Below, in pieces: positions 1 to 6,075 of a stretch of 6,084 nucleotides of DNA. The stretch lies in assembly GCA_024543015.1 (NCBI GenBank), contig JAMXCY010000069.1, forward strand, positions 1 through 6,084, read 5' to 3'. Position 1 is the first letter of the stretch. Every line of letters begins with the position of its first letter. This DNA is from Candidatus Omnitrophota bacterium. GTDB taxonomy: Bacteria > Omnitrophota > Gorgyraeia > JAFGHF01. Under the pieces are notes generated by a model. That model ran no database searches. It was not told the origin of the DNA and worked only from the letters and a program-made list of their open reading frames with translations. A program made the position numbers and the translations under genes.

Positions 1-469
1 CCCTATGAGAGAAAATCTTTCCTGCGATCACCAGAGAGAGAACCAAGATTAAAGCGATCAACGTAATGTGCCAAGGTGAGGACTTAATTTTACCAATCCC
101 GGTTTCAATATAGACCCCCCAAGGCCGATTTAAAAATAAAAAGTAGCCCACAATAAAGGCATTGAGCGAAGCCACTAGAACGCATCCGGCAGCAATGTCC
201 TTAATTATCCGAGCCATCGGATTATAATTGTCGCTAATCAGATCGATGTTCATCTCTATTGCCGTATTCATCATCTCCGCCAACAATACAAGGCAAATAG
301 TGACCAATAACAGCAAGATTTCCATTCTTTCTAAATTTAGGTATGTGCCTAAGAGCAGCGCCAGAATAGCAATTAAAAAATGCAGACGCATATTTCTTTG
401 GGTCTTCAGGACATAAATAAATCCCTCAATGGCAGAATTAAAACTTTTCACGATATTTTGCTTGTTCAT
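1..469 (-). CDS. dgkA: DgkA-type lipid kinase (diacylglycerol or undecaprenol kinase), partial, with C-terminal extension
   Basis: Integral membrane lipid kinase that phosphorylates diacylglycerol or undecaprenol to recycle envelope lipids. The 5' part, 156 codons, is present and the gene runs off the left edge without a stop. Translation gives MNKQNIVKSFNSAIEG at the start. Then come a first membrane segment (about 29-43), a second (51-64), the active-site signature EMMNTAIEMNIDL (65-77) with E65, N68, E72 and D76, then IKDIAAGCVL (89-98) and a third membrane segment (97-113). The family normally ends near residues 115-140. Here a soluble stretch (114-133) leads to a fourth hydrophobic segment (135-150) and the sequence GKIFSHR. 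A further domain beyond the edge is therefore likely; a PAP2-type phosphatase is one candidate. The start overlaps the ybeY stop in ATGA, with no obvious ribosome binding site, so translation is probably coupled. Substrate choice cannot be decided from the sequence. Confidence 0.9.
   Translation of the reverse strand, partial: MNKQNIVKSFNSAIEGFIYVLKTQRNMRLHFLIAILALLLGTYLNLERMEILLLLVTICLVLLAEMMNTAIEMNIDLISDNYNPMARIIKDIAAGCVLVASLNAFIVGYFLFLNRPWGVYIETGIGKIKSSPWHITLIALILVLSLVIAGKIFSHR
466..469 (-). other. ATGA stop-start overlap of ybeY and dgkA
   Basis: The TGA of ybeY (466-468) and the ATG of dgkA (467-469) share bases. There is no Shine-Dalgarno-like sequence just upstream on the minus strand, so dgkA is probably translated by ribosomes finishing ybeY. 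Confidence 0.8.
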
Positions 470-933
470 CTTTTGAGTATCTTTTTAAGGATTCTGTTCT
501 GTTCTTTTTCCATGATTATACGCTTCTTGGCGCTGGTATCATCGTAGCCTAGCAAGTGGAGTATTCCGTGGATTAAGTAAAGATAAATTTCTCGGTTTAG
601 GCTGGTTCCGTAGCTCCGAGCATACTTTTGGGCGATCTCAGGACAAATTACCAGGTCTCCTAAAACTTCGGGATGAAGAGGGTTCTCTCTCCCTTCGTAC
701 ATACTAAAAGCCAGCACGTCCGTAGGTTCGTCTATTTTCCTAAATCTTCTATTTAGCGTCCGAATGTAAGTCTTTCCCGCAAACAGAATAGAGACTTCTG
801 CTTTGGTTAGGCCTTTCAATTTAAGCACCCGCCTGACTAAGGCTCGGGCAGCTTTTTTATTTATGGCTATTTTTCTCTGCCTGTCTTTTATTTCTACCCT
901 TATTTTCACTCTTCGAATTTTCGCCTGTTTCAT
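466..933 (-). CDS. ybeY: Endoribonuclease YbeY, rRNA maturation factor
   Basis: Cytoplasmic metal-dependent endonuclease of the UPF0054 family, involved in 16S rRNA 3'-end maturation and ribosome quality control; 155 residues, usual for the family. Seen in order: AEVSILFAG (45-53), LNRRFRKIDEPTDVLAF (60-76) with R65 matching the conserved catalytic-site Arg, LGDLVICPE (91-99), and the metal motif HGILHLLGYDD (122-132). The canonical motif is H-x3-H-x5-H; H122 and H126 are present but the third ligand is D132. The ATG at 933 lies 77 bases inside pgpH in another frame and has no clear ribosome binding site. A GTG at 909 (Val9) would give a start, MKIRVEIKDRQRK, more like other family members, so the exact start is uncertain. 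The gene ends by overlapping the dgkA ATG. Its place after phoH fits the known YbeY-YbeZ partnership. Confidence 0.94.
   Translation of the reverse strand: MKQAKIRRVKIRVEIKDRQRKIAINKKAARALVRRVLKLKGLTKAEVSILFAGKTYIRTLNRRFRKIDEPTDVLAFSMYEGRENPLHPEVLGDLVICPEIAQKYARSYGTSLNREIYLYLIHGILHLLGYDDTSAKKRIIMEKEQNRILKKILKR
857..933 (-). other. 77-nt out-of-frame overlap of pgpH and ybeY
   Basis: This stretch encodes the charged C-terminal tail of PgpH (about residues 722-746) and, in another frame, the first 25 or so residues of YbeY. If YbeY starts at the GTG at 909 the overlap shrinks to 53 nt. Neither coding segment belongs to the conserved core of its protein. Confidence 0.75.
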
Positions 934-3097
934 ATTCTATGCGCGAATGAAATATCCCCATTAAAATACGCGTGAAGGTATCTCCGATTATCTCTAAGTT
1001 TTTTAAAGTCAAATCGCATTGGTCGAGCTGATTGTCAATAAATTTATTATTGATGATCTTGCGTACCAGACCTTTTATCCTGGCCGGGGTGGGTTCGCCC
1101 AGCGTTCTTGAGGCAGCTTCTACCGAATCTGCCAAAAGCACTACTGCCGTTTCTTTAGTCTGGGGCTTAGGGCCAGGATATCTAAAACCTTCTTCTTTGA
1201 GCACCTGATCATCTTCGACTTTTTCTAAGGCACGTTGATAGAAATAATAAATTAGACTAGTGCCGTGATGCTGCTCGATGAAATCGATAATACCTTCATT
1301 AAGTTTATATTTATGAGCAAGATCTACCCCATCTTTTACATGGTTGGTAATAATCAGACTACTCATGCTGGGGGTTAGTTTGTCGTGTTTCTTTTTTGCT
1401 GTTCCTACTTGGTTTTCGCTGAAGTACTCCGCTTTTTCTGTTTTGCCAATGTCGTGGAAATATGAACCTACTCGGGCAAGTAAGGCATTTGCCCCAATGG
1501 CTTCTGAGGCGCCTTCGGCGAGATTGCCTACAATTAGACTGTGGTGATAAGTACCCGGGGCCTTGAGCACCATCTCTCGCAATAAAGGATGATTTAAATC
1601 GGATAATTCCAATAAACTAATATTGGTAACTATGTTAAATGAATACTCAAATACAGGTAGCATCCCGGTAATGATTATTGCCCCACCTACCCCATTGATT
1701 ACCCCCCAGAAAGCCTCCTTTAAAAATATAGTGTATTCTAGTCCATGAAGAAGTTCGATTGCACAAATGCAAACGAAGTTAGTTAAACCCACGACACAGC
1801 CGGTAATCAGAATTTGTGATCGCCTTCGGGCGCCCTGAATGAAGAAAATACCCATAATTCCACCAACGAATGAAACCGTAGCCACACTAAGTTTGTCCCC
1901 AGCAATAATGCCTACAAAGATGCTTAAGGCAATAGTGATGATAATAGCCAGGCGCGGGCCAATAAGTAGAGCGATGAGTATGGAGGCAATAGCAGTGGGG
2001 ATTGCGTAGCTTGGTATAGGAGAATAGGTGATCACTTTGGCTAACCCAAGGATCAAGATGAATAAAATTACAATTAAAGTTAACTTGCGCGTGCTTAATA
2101 ATATCTTGGGTTCGAAAAATTTTAAATAGAGAAAGATTACCAGCAAAAAGATTAAGGTCAAGATTGTAGCTCCGGAGAAGAACATTAAGCGGTTGACTTT
2201 TTCCTGTCGGTGAAACACCTCTTTAATTTTAAGTAAATGGTTTCTGGAAATTCTCTCTCCCCTGGCCACAATCAATTCTTCTTTTTTGACCTCTTTTTCT
2301 TTATATTGGATAGGTGCGTTATCATAGGCAATCTGGCGCCTTTGCTCAGTCAGTTCCTTGTTGAACTCTAAGTTTGACTCAAGGATTCTTTGAGTTAAGT
2401 TAATTACCGCAATTCTTAATTTGCGATTTTCTGGCAATAGGTCCTGGACCATTACGGTAACTTCTTTTTCTACATCTTTCAATCTTAACAGGCTCTCTAG
2501 GGCAACTTTTGATTCCTCTTGCGTGTTTAGGCTCTTTAAGAAAATATGTGTGCGCCCGGACTTAATTATTTTTTTCTCCAGACTCGCCGTAATGATTCCT
2601 TTAGGAAGAAGTTCTTGCACCAAGACCTTGATTTTGCTTTTCGTGTTTTCTAAGCCCGGATCAGCAAGAAAGGCCTTCAGGTCAGATTCAGACATCTTAA
2701 CTTCTATAATATCTTTGGCTTCTTTTAGTTTTTCTTCTTCGTTCGTTGTTGTTGATTTCTGGATGGCGATAAGCCGATCAAAAAGCTTATTCACTCTATC
2801 GATTAGGTTTTCATCGATATCTGTCCCTATGTCGTAGATTTCGTCTACTGTTTCAGCTGCTTTTTCGCGCTCGAGCTTTGTCTTTTCTTCGTCTATACCC
2901 AGCTGATATTTAAAATCTATAGGTGCGTAGAGCGTCTTTAAAGAGACATCCCCTTCTTTTAACTCCTCGCCGTAAGGTTTTCTGCCGAAGTAAACAACTG
3001 ATATTGCTGAAGCAGTAAAAATGATTCCCAGAATAACTCGAGTGGTAGTTTGCAAGACTACAAGTTTGATTTTATTCCACTGGAAGCTTTTTTTCAT
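857..3097 (-). CDS. pgpH: 7TM-HD membrane phosphohydrolase, probable cyclic-di-AMP phosphodiesterase (PgpH/YqfF family)
   Basis: Membrane protein of 746 residues in the normal family layout. A single N-terminal membrane segment lies near 19-37. An extracytoplasmic 7TMR-HDED domain, rich in charged helices, covers about 40-300. A block of seven hydrophobic segments lies roughly at 303-325, 338-354, 359-379, 382-399, 403-421, 428-450 and 463-480. A cytoplasmic HD domain occupies about 505-720. Metal and catalytic residues are intact: H518 or H519 in PGTYHHS, H548-D549 in FHDIGK, H586 in ITNHVKDG, H610-H611 in EQHHG, and D657 in LLADSVEAA. PgpH of Listeria hydrolyses c-di-AMP to pApA, so the same reaction is inferred here. 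The last 25 or so residues are charged, low-complexity, and overlap ybeY. GAGGA at 3109-3113, 11 bases before the ATG, supports the start, which is 4 bases after the phoH stop. Confidence 0.95.
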   Translation of the reverse strand: MKKSFQWNKIKLVVLQTTTRVILGIIFTASAISVVYFGRKPYGEELKEGDVSLKTLYAPIDFKYQLGIDEEKTKLEREKAAETVDEIYDIGTDIDENLIDRVNKLFDRLIAIQKSTTTNEEEKLKEAKDIIEVKMSESDLKAFLADPGLENTKSKIKVLVQELLPKGIITASLEKKIIKSGRTHIFLKSLNTQEESKVALESLLRLKDVEKEVTVMVQDLLPENRKLRIAVINLTQRILESNLEFNKELTEQRRQIAYDNAPIQYKEKEVKKEELIVARGERISRNHLLKIKEVFHRQEKVNRLMFFSGATILTLIFLLVIFLYLKFFEPKILLSTRKLTLIVILFILILGLAKVITYSPIPSYAIPTAIASILIALLIGPRLAIIITIALSIFVGIIAGDKLSVATVSFVGGIMGIFFIQGARRRSQILITGCVVGLTNFVCICAIELLHGLEYTIFLKEAFWGVINGVGGAIIITGMLPVFEYSFNIVTNISLLELSDLNHPLLREMVLKAPGTYHHSLIVGNLAEGASEAIGANALLARVGSYFHDIGKTEKAEYFSENQVGTAKKKHDKLTPSMSSLIITNHVKDGVDLAHKYKLNEGIIDFIEQHHGTSLIYYFYQRALEKVEDDQVLKEEGFRYPGPKPQTKETAVVLLADSVEAASRTLGEPTPARIKGLVRKIINNKFIDNQLDQCDLTLKNLEIIGDTFTRILMGIFHSRIEYETGENSKSENKGRNKRQAEKNSHK

Positions 3098-3101
3098 TTG
3101 C

Positions 3102-4067
3102 TTATCGTTCCTCTTTATTCTTAATATCGTATTCGGCGTAGGCTTTAATAATCTCTTGAATCAATTCGTGCCTGACCACATCTTCTCTGCTCAACAGGAC
3201 AAATTCTATGCCCTTAATGTCTTTAAGCACTTCCTGCGCTTGGAGGAGCCCTATGGATTTTCCTCCCGGTAAATCACTTTGGGTTACGTCGCCGGTAATG
3301 ACCGTTTTTGAATTAAATCCCAGACGCGTTAAAAACATCTTCATCTGCTCCGGAGAACAGTTTTGGGCTTCATCCAGGATAATAAAAGAATCGTTAAGTG
3401 TCCTTCCGCGCATAAAAGCTAAAGGGGCTACTTCAATTATTCCCCGGTCCATATACTTTTGAATTTTATCTACCTCTAGCATATCATAGAGGGCATCATA
3501 CAAAGGTCGCAGGTAAGGCGAAACTTTCTCGTATAAATTACCGGGCAAAAATCCTAAGTTCTCTCCAGCCTCAACTGCCGGACGCGTAAGAATAACACGA
3601 GAAACTTCTTGCCTGATCAATGCTTCAATCGCGCAGGCCATGGCGAGATATGTTTTTCCGGTTCCGGCCGGGCCAATGGCAATGACTATGTCGTATTTTC
3701 TGATTGCATCTATATAATCTTTTTGCCCGCGCGTTTTGGGCACTACGTATTTTCTTTTCGTCGCAACCTCTATCTTGTCTAAATAAATATCTTTAAAATC
3801 TTTAAGTATCCCTGAATTTAACGATTTGGCTGCGTAACGAAGCTCGTGCTTTTTAACAATTCCGTCTTTTCTGATTATCCCCAACAGTTCTTGGCAGAAG
3901 CGGTGTGCTTTTTCTAGATGTATTCCTTCGCCGCTAAGGATTAGATTTTCCCCCCGGGTAATAACTTTTACCATAAATTCTTGCTCAATGTATTTTAGAT
4001 TTTCGTCGTGATTACCGAAAAGTTTGCGCGCTTCATCAATGCTGCGTAGCTTTATACCCTTCTCCAT
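3102..4067 (-). CDS. phoH: PhoH family ATPase (YbeZ/PhoH-like)
   Basis: Cytoplasmic P-loop ATPase of the PhoH family, 321 residues, the normal length. In E. coli the equivalent YbeZ is a partner of the endonuclease YbeY and is thought to act in rRNA or RNA processing; ybeY lies two genes downstream here. The N-terminal 80 or so residues form the small KH-like domain of the family. The ATPase domain follows: Walker A GPAGTGKTY (132-140), TRPAVEAGE (161-169), Walker B FIILDEAQN (228-236) and sensor-like VITGDVTQSDLP (256-267). All expected nucleotide-binding residues are present. The ATG is 4 bases after the lipoprotein stop. Its only good ribosome binding sequence, AGGAGA at 4085-4090, is 17 bases away, which is long, so initiation may rely on coupling to the upstream gene. 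RNA helicase or ribonuclease activity has been proposed for relatives but cannot be read from this sequence. Confidence 0.95.
   Translation of the reverse strand: MEKGIKLRSIDEARKLFGNHDENLKYIEQEFMVKVITRGENLILSGEGIHLEKAHRFCQELLGIIRKDGIVKKHELRYAAKSLNSGILKDFKDIYLDKIEVATKRKYVVPKTRGQKDYIDAIRKYDIVIAIGPAGTGKTYLAMACAIEALIRQEVSRVILTRPAVEAGENLGFLPGNLYEKVSPYLRPLYDALYDMLEVDKIQKYMDRGIIEVAPLAFMRGRTLNDSFIILDEAQNCSPEQMKMFLTRLGFNSKTVITGDVTQSDLPGGKSIGLLQAQEVLKDIKGIEFVLLSREDVVRHELIQEIIKAYAEYDIKNKEER
3109..3113 (-). promoter_or_regulatory. Shine-Dalgarno site of pgpH, inside the end of phoH
   Basis: GAGGA on the minus strand overlaps the Glu-Glu-Arg codons at the end of phoH and sits 11 bases before the pgpH ATG at 3097. 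This arrangement suggests coupled translation of the two genes. Confidence 0.6.
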
Positions 4068-4071
4068 AATT

Positions 4072-4686
4072 TTATTTCTTAGGTTCTCCTGCTTCGGGGA
4101 TGATCAGGACCTGGCCCGGGTAGAGTTCGTCGGGAGTCTTTAATTTATCTCTATTGGCTTTATAAAGCAGGGGCCATTTCTTAGTGGTGCCGTAAAATTT
4201 ACGCGAAATCTTCTGCAGGGTATCTCTTTTCTTCACCTTATATGTCTGTTTTGTCTTGGTTGGTTCTTTTGGTTTGGTTTCAAATATTTGAGATATCTTC
4301 TCTTTAATCTTAGCCAGAGGTGTCTTTTGCGGTTCTGTTACTTCAGGCTCAACCGCTGTGGCAGCTCCTTTAGCTGTCTCTCCGCCTATAAAATAGCCTT
4401 TGTTTCCCCAAACAACCGTGTCTTTTCTTGGCGGCCGAATATGTGACTGTTTTTTTCTGGAAAACGGCGGAATTTCTATCTCAATTTTATAGACTTTTCT
4501 CTCGGTGAAATCCGGTTCTTTAGGGGCAGAGGCGGCTTTTCCTGAAAGAAACCCCCGATTTCCAGAAACTGACTGGTCCACCCTTGGCTTGGTGGAAGTT
4601 GAAGTGCGCACAGCCCATCCTCCTGAACATCCGGCTAACTGGATACAAATTGAACCATAAATTGCTATCCACAGTAACTTCTTCAT
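4072..4686 (-). CDS. LysM-domain lipoprotein of unknown role
   Basis: Predicted envelope lipoprotein of 204 residues that probably binds peptidoglycan. The N-terminus has a short basic, then hydrophobic signal ending in the lipobox LAGC (17-20). Lipidation at C20 is expected, and Ser at +2 would favour the outer membrane under the E. coli Lol rule. Residues 21-146 are hydrophilic, rich in Pro, Lys, Thr and Ser, and look like a flexible linker. A single C-terminal LysM domain spans about 148-196, with recognisable YKVKKRDTLQKIS, YKANRDKL and YPGQVLIIP; R154 replaces the usual Gly before Asp-Thr. The linker carries two copies of an R-x-D-x-x-V-x-G-N-[RK]-G-[FY] motif. No hydrolase or other catalytic domain is present. 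ATG lies one base after the aspS stop and has a strong ribosome binding site inside the end of aspS, so translation is probably coupled. The specific function is not recognised. Confidence 0.88.
   Translation of the reverse strand: MKKLLWIAIYGSICIQLAGCSGGWAVRTSTSTKPRVDQSVSGNRGFLSGKAASAPKEPDFTERKVYKIEIEIPPFSRKKQSHIRPPRKDTVVWGNKGYFIGGETAKGAATAVEPEVTEPQKTPLAKIKEKISQIFETKPKEPTKTKQTYKVKKRDTLQKISRKFYGTTKKWPLLYKANRDKLKTPDELYPGQVLIIPEAGEPKK
4085..4090 (-). promoter_or_regulatory. Possible distant Shine-Dalgarno site of phoH
   Basis: AGGAGA on the minus strand lies inside the last codons of the LysM lipoprotein gene, 17 bases before the phoH ATG at 4067. The spacing is longer than the usual 5-10 bases, so it may be weak or coincidental. 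No nearer purine-rich site is seen. Confidence 0.35.
4384..4428 (-). repeat. Copy 2 of a protein-level repeat in the LysM lipoprotein
   Basis: Encodes residues 87-101, RKDTVVWGNKGYFIG, the partner of residues 35-49 at an offset of 52 residues. Conservation is at the amino-acid level: the G-N-[RK]-G-[FY] core is kept while neighbouring residues differ. Confidence 0.6.
4540..4584 (-). repeat. Copy 1 of a protein-level repeat in the LysM lipoprotein
   Basis: Encodes residues 35-49, RVDQSVSGNRGFLSG. It aligns without gaps to residues 87-101, sharing R, D, V, G, N, G and final G, plus Arg/Lys and Phe/Tyr substitutions. It lies in the linker between the lipobox and the LysM domain. Confidence 0.6.
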
Positions 4687-4687
4687 C

Positions 4688-6061
4688 TTATCCCCTCCTT
4701 TTTTTAGTTAGTTTCCAACCTAACTCTTTAAGCTGATCTTCGGGCACCTCAGAAGGTGCTCCGGTTAAAAGGCAAACTCCTTTCTGGGTTTTGGGAAAGG
4801 CGATTATTTCTCTGATGGTTGTATCGCCGCTTAATTGAGCAATAAACCTGTCTAACCCTAAGGCAATTCCTCCATGAGGAGGTGCGCCATACTCTAAGGC
4901 CCTTAATAAAAAGCCAAAACGTTCCTGCGCTTCTTTCTTGCCCATTTTTAGAATCTTAAATATTTCTTCTTGAAGCTCTCTTTGATGGATACGGATACTG
5001 CCTGAGGCAATCTCTGCGCCGTTAAGTACAAGATCATAAGCGCGAGCGCGGATTTTTCTTAAGTCTTTAGTTAAACTCTCCTTGAGCGGTGCGGTAAAGG
5101 GATGATGTTCCGACTCCCATCTTTTCTCTTCTTGATTATATTTAAACAGGGGAAAATCCTTAATCCAGACAAACTTGAATTTTTCTTTTTCAGCCCTTAA
5201 GTCTGGCTTATCGCTCTTGTACTTTTTTTGAGCTTCTGCGTAACTTAAACGCGAGAAAGGAATCTTTAGTGAAATATCCAGGGCTTGCTTGAAAACGTAT
5301 TGCAATAATTCCTCAATAAGCGCAAAGATATCCTCCTCCTCAACGAAAGACATCTCTATATCCAGCTGAGTGAATTCGGGCTGTCTGTCTGCGCGCAGGT
5401 CTTCATCTCTCAAGCACTTGGCAATTTGAAAATACTTCTCTATTCCGGCAACCATCAAAATCTGTTTAAATAATTGCGGAGACTGTGGCAGGGCATAAAA
5501 TTTTCCCGGATTTAGACGCGAGGCAACTAGATAATCCCTGGCGCCTTCTGGCGTACTTTTAGTCAGAAGAGGTGTTTCTATCTCAAGGAAACCTTTCTGA
5601 TCCAGAAAATCACGCATGCTTTTAAGAATCTTATGCCTTAAGTTAAACTTCTGGGCTATCCCCGGTCTTCTTAAATCTAAATATCGGAAGCTAAACCTCA
5701 AGTCTTCCGAGGCCTCTATATCTTTAGCAATTTCAAAAGGAGGAGTTTTGGAAGAATTCAAGATCTTAAATTCGCAAGCCTCAATTTCAATAAATCCGGT
5801 GGGAATTTTAGGGTTCTCTGTGCCTTTGGGCCGCGGGTTGACTTTTCCTTTGACTAATATTACATATTCAGATTTTAAATCAGCAATCTTTTTCAAAAGC
5901 TCTTTTCCCCAGAAGACAATTTGGGTCAAGCCTTCCTTATCACGCAGATCGATAAAGACTAAATTTCCGTGATCCCTTCTGCGGTGGATCCAGCCGCAAA
6001 GCACTATATCCTTGCCGATATGCTTTTCGTTTAATTCTCCGCAAGTATGTGTGCGCAGCAC
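4688..6061 (-). CDS. aspS: Aspartyl-tRNA synthetase, bacterial type without the GAD domain, probably non-discriminating
   Basis: Class II aminoacyl-tRNA synthetase that charges tRNA-Asp with aspartate in the cytoplasm; 457 residues. Residues 1-105 form the anticodon-binding OB fold (CGWIHRRRDHG at 22-32, FIDLRD at 36-41). The catalytic core follows: motif 1 around 145-165, the flipping-loop region STPEGARDYL (169-178), LPQSPQLFKQ (191-200), motif 2 RDEDLRADRQPEFTQ (218-232), EIASGSIRIH (350-359) and motif 3 GIALGLDRF (398-406). These motifs are bacterial AspRS, not archaeal AspRS or AsnRS. Bacterial enzymes are usually near 590 residues because of a GAD insertion; here SDKPDLR (283-289) runs almost directly into FVWIKDFPLF (297-306), so that domain is absent. 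H31 and G80 match residues linked to non-discriminating AspRS. The start is GTG: a strong AAGGAGA lies 7 nt upstream and an in-frame TAA at 6074-6076 excludes a longer form. Confidence 0.96.
   Translation of the reverse strand: MLRTHTCGELNEKHIGKDIVLCGWIHRRRDHGNLVFIDLRDKEGLTQIVFWGKELLKKIADLKSEYVILVKGKVNPRPKGTENPKIPTGFIEIEACEFKILNSSKTPPFEIAKDIEASEDLRFSFRYLDLRRPGIAQKFNLRHKILKSMRDFLDQKGFLEIETPLLTKSTPEGARDYLVASRLNPGKFYALPQSPQLFKQILMVAGIEKYFQIAKCLRDEDLRADRQPEFTQLDIEMSFVEEEDIFALIEELLQYVFKQALDISLKIPFSRLSYAEAQKKYKSDKPDLRAEKEKFKFVWIKDFPLFKYNQEEKRWESEHHPFTAPLKESLTKDLRKIRARAYDLVLNGAEIASGSIRIHQRELQEEIFKILKMGKKEAQERFGFLLRALEYGAPPHGGIALGLDRFIAQLSGDTTIREIIAFPKTQKGVCLLTGAPSEVPEDQLKELGWKLTKKRRG
4692..4700 (-). 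promoter_or_regulatory. Shine-Dalgarno site of the LysM lipoprotein, inside the end of aspS
   Basis: The minus strand reads AAGGAGGGG, ending 5 bases before the ATG at 4686. It overlaps the last Lys-Arg-Arg-Gly codons of aspS. It is the strongest ribosome binding site in the window, suggesting the lipoprotein is translated well. Confidence 0.8.
5162..5215 (-). other. Junction in aspS where the GAD domain is missing
   Basis: AspRS residues 283-300. In typical bacterial AspRS the conserved GSDKPDLRF segment is followed by roughly 130 residues of GAD domain before the FLWVxDFPLF segment. Here only AEKEKF (290-295) separates the two conserved segments. The reading frame is intact and both flanks are well conserved, so this looks like a clean domain loss, not a frameshift. 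Confidence 0.85.
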
Positions 6062-6068
6062 TAGGTTA

Positions 6069-6075
6069 TCTCCTT
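6069..6075 (-). promoter_or_regulatory. Shine-Dalgarno site of aspS
   Basis: The minus strand reads AAGGAGA, seven bases before the GTG at 6061. This near-perfect site, together with the in-frame stop immediately upstream, decides the GTG start. Nothing else is visible in the remaining 23 bases at the right edge. Confidence 0.85.

Noticed and set aside
228..416. Small plus-strand open frame with a hydrophobic start, looking like a short membrane protein
   Set aside because: It is the reverse of the membrane-segment and signature region of dgkA, whose minus-strand frame carries the conserved kinase motif; hydrophobicity on the opposite strand is a by-product.
2421..2837. Open frame of 138 codons on the plus strand
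   Set aside because: It lies fully antisense to the extracytoplasmic domain of pgpH, is Ser/Phe-rich as expected for the reverse of Lys/Glu-rich coding sequence, and resembles no family.
3021..3462. Two plus-strand open frames across the pgpH/phoH boundary
   Set aside because: They run antisense to conserved phoH motifs and the pgpH start and show no family resemblance.
4072..4686. LysM protein as a cell-wall hydrolase
   Set aside because: Outside the LysM domain there is only a lipobox signal and a low-complexity linker; no NlpC/P60, transglycosylase, amidase or M23 motif is seen.
5616..5972. Open frame of 118 codons on the plus strand
   Set aside because: Antisense to the well-conserved OB-fold and linker part of aspS; no recognisable domain or ribosome binding site.
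4688..6061. Possibility that the short synthetase is AsnRS or an archaeal-type AspRS, which naturally lack GAD
   Set aside because: Motif 2 (RDEDLRADRQPEFTQ), the LPQSPQLFKQ segment and the SDKPDLR segment are hallmarks of bacterial AspRS and absent from AsnRS and archaeal AspRS.
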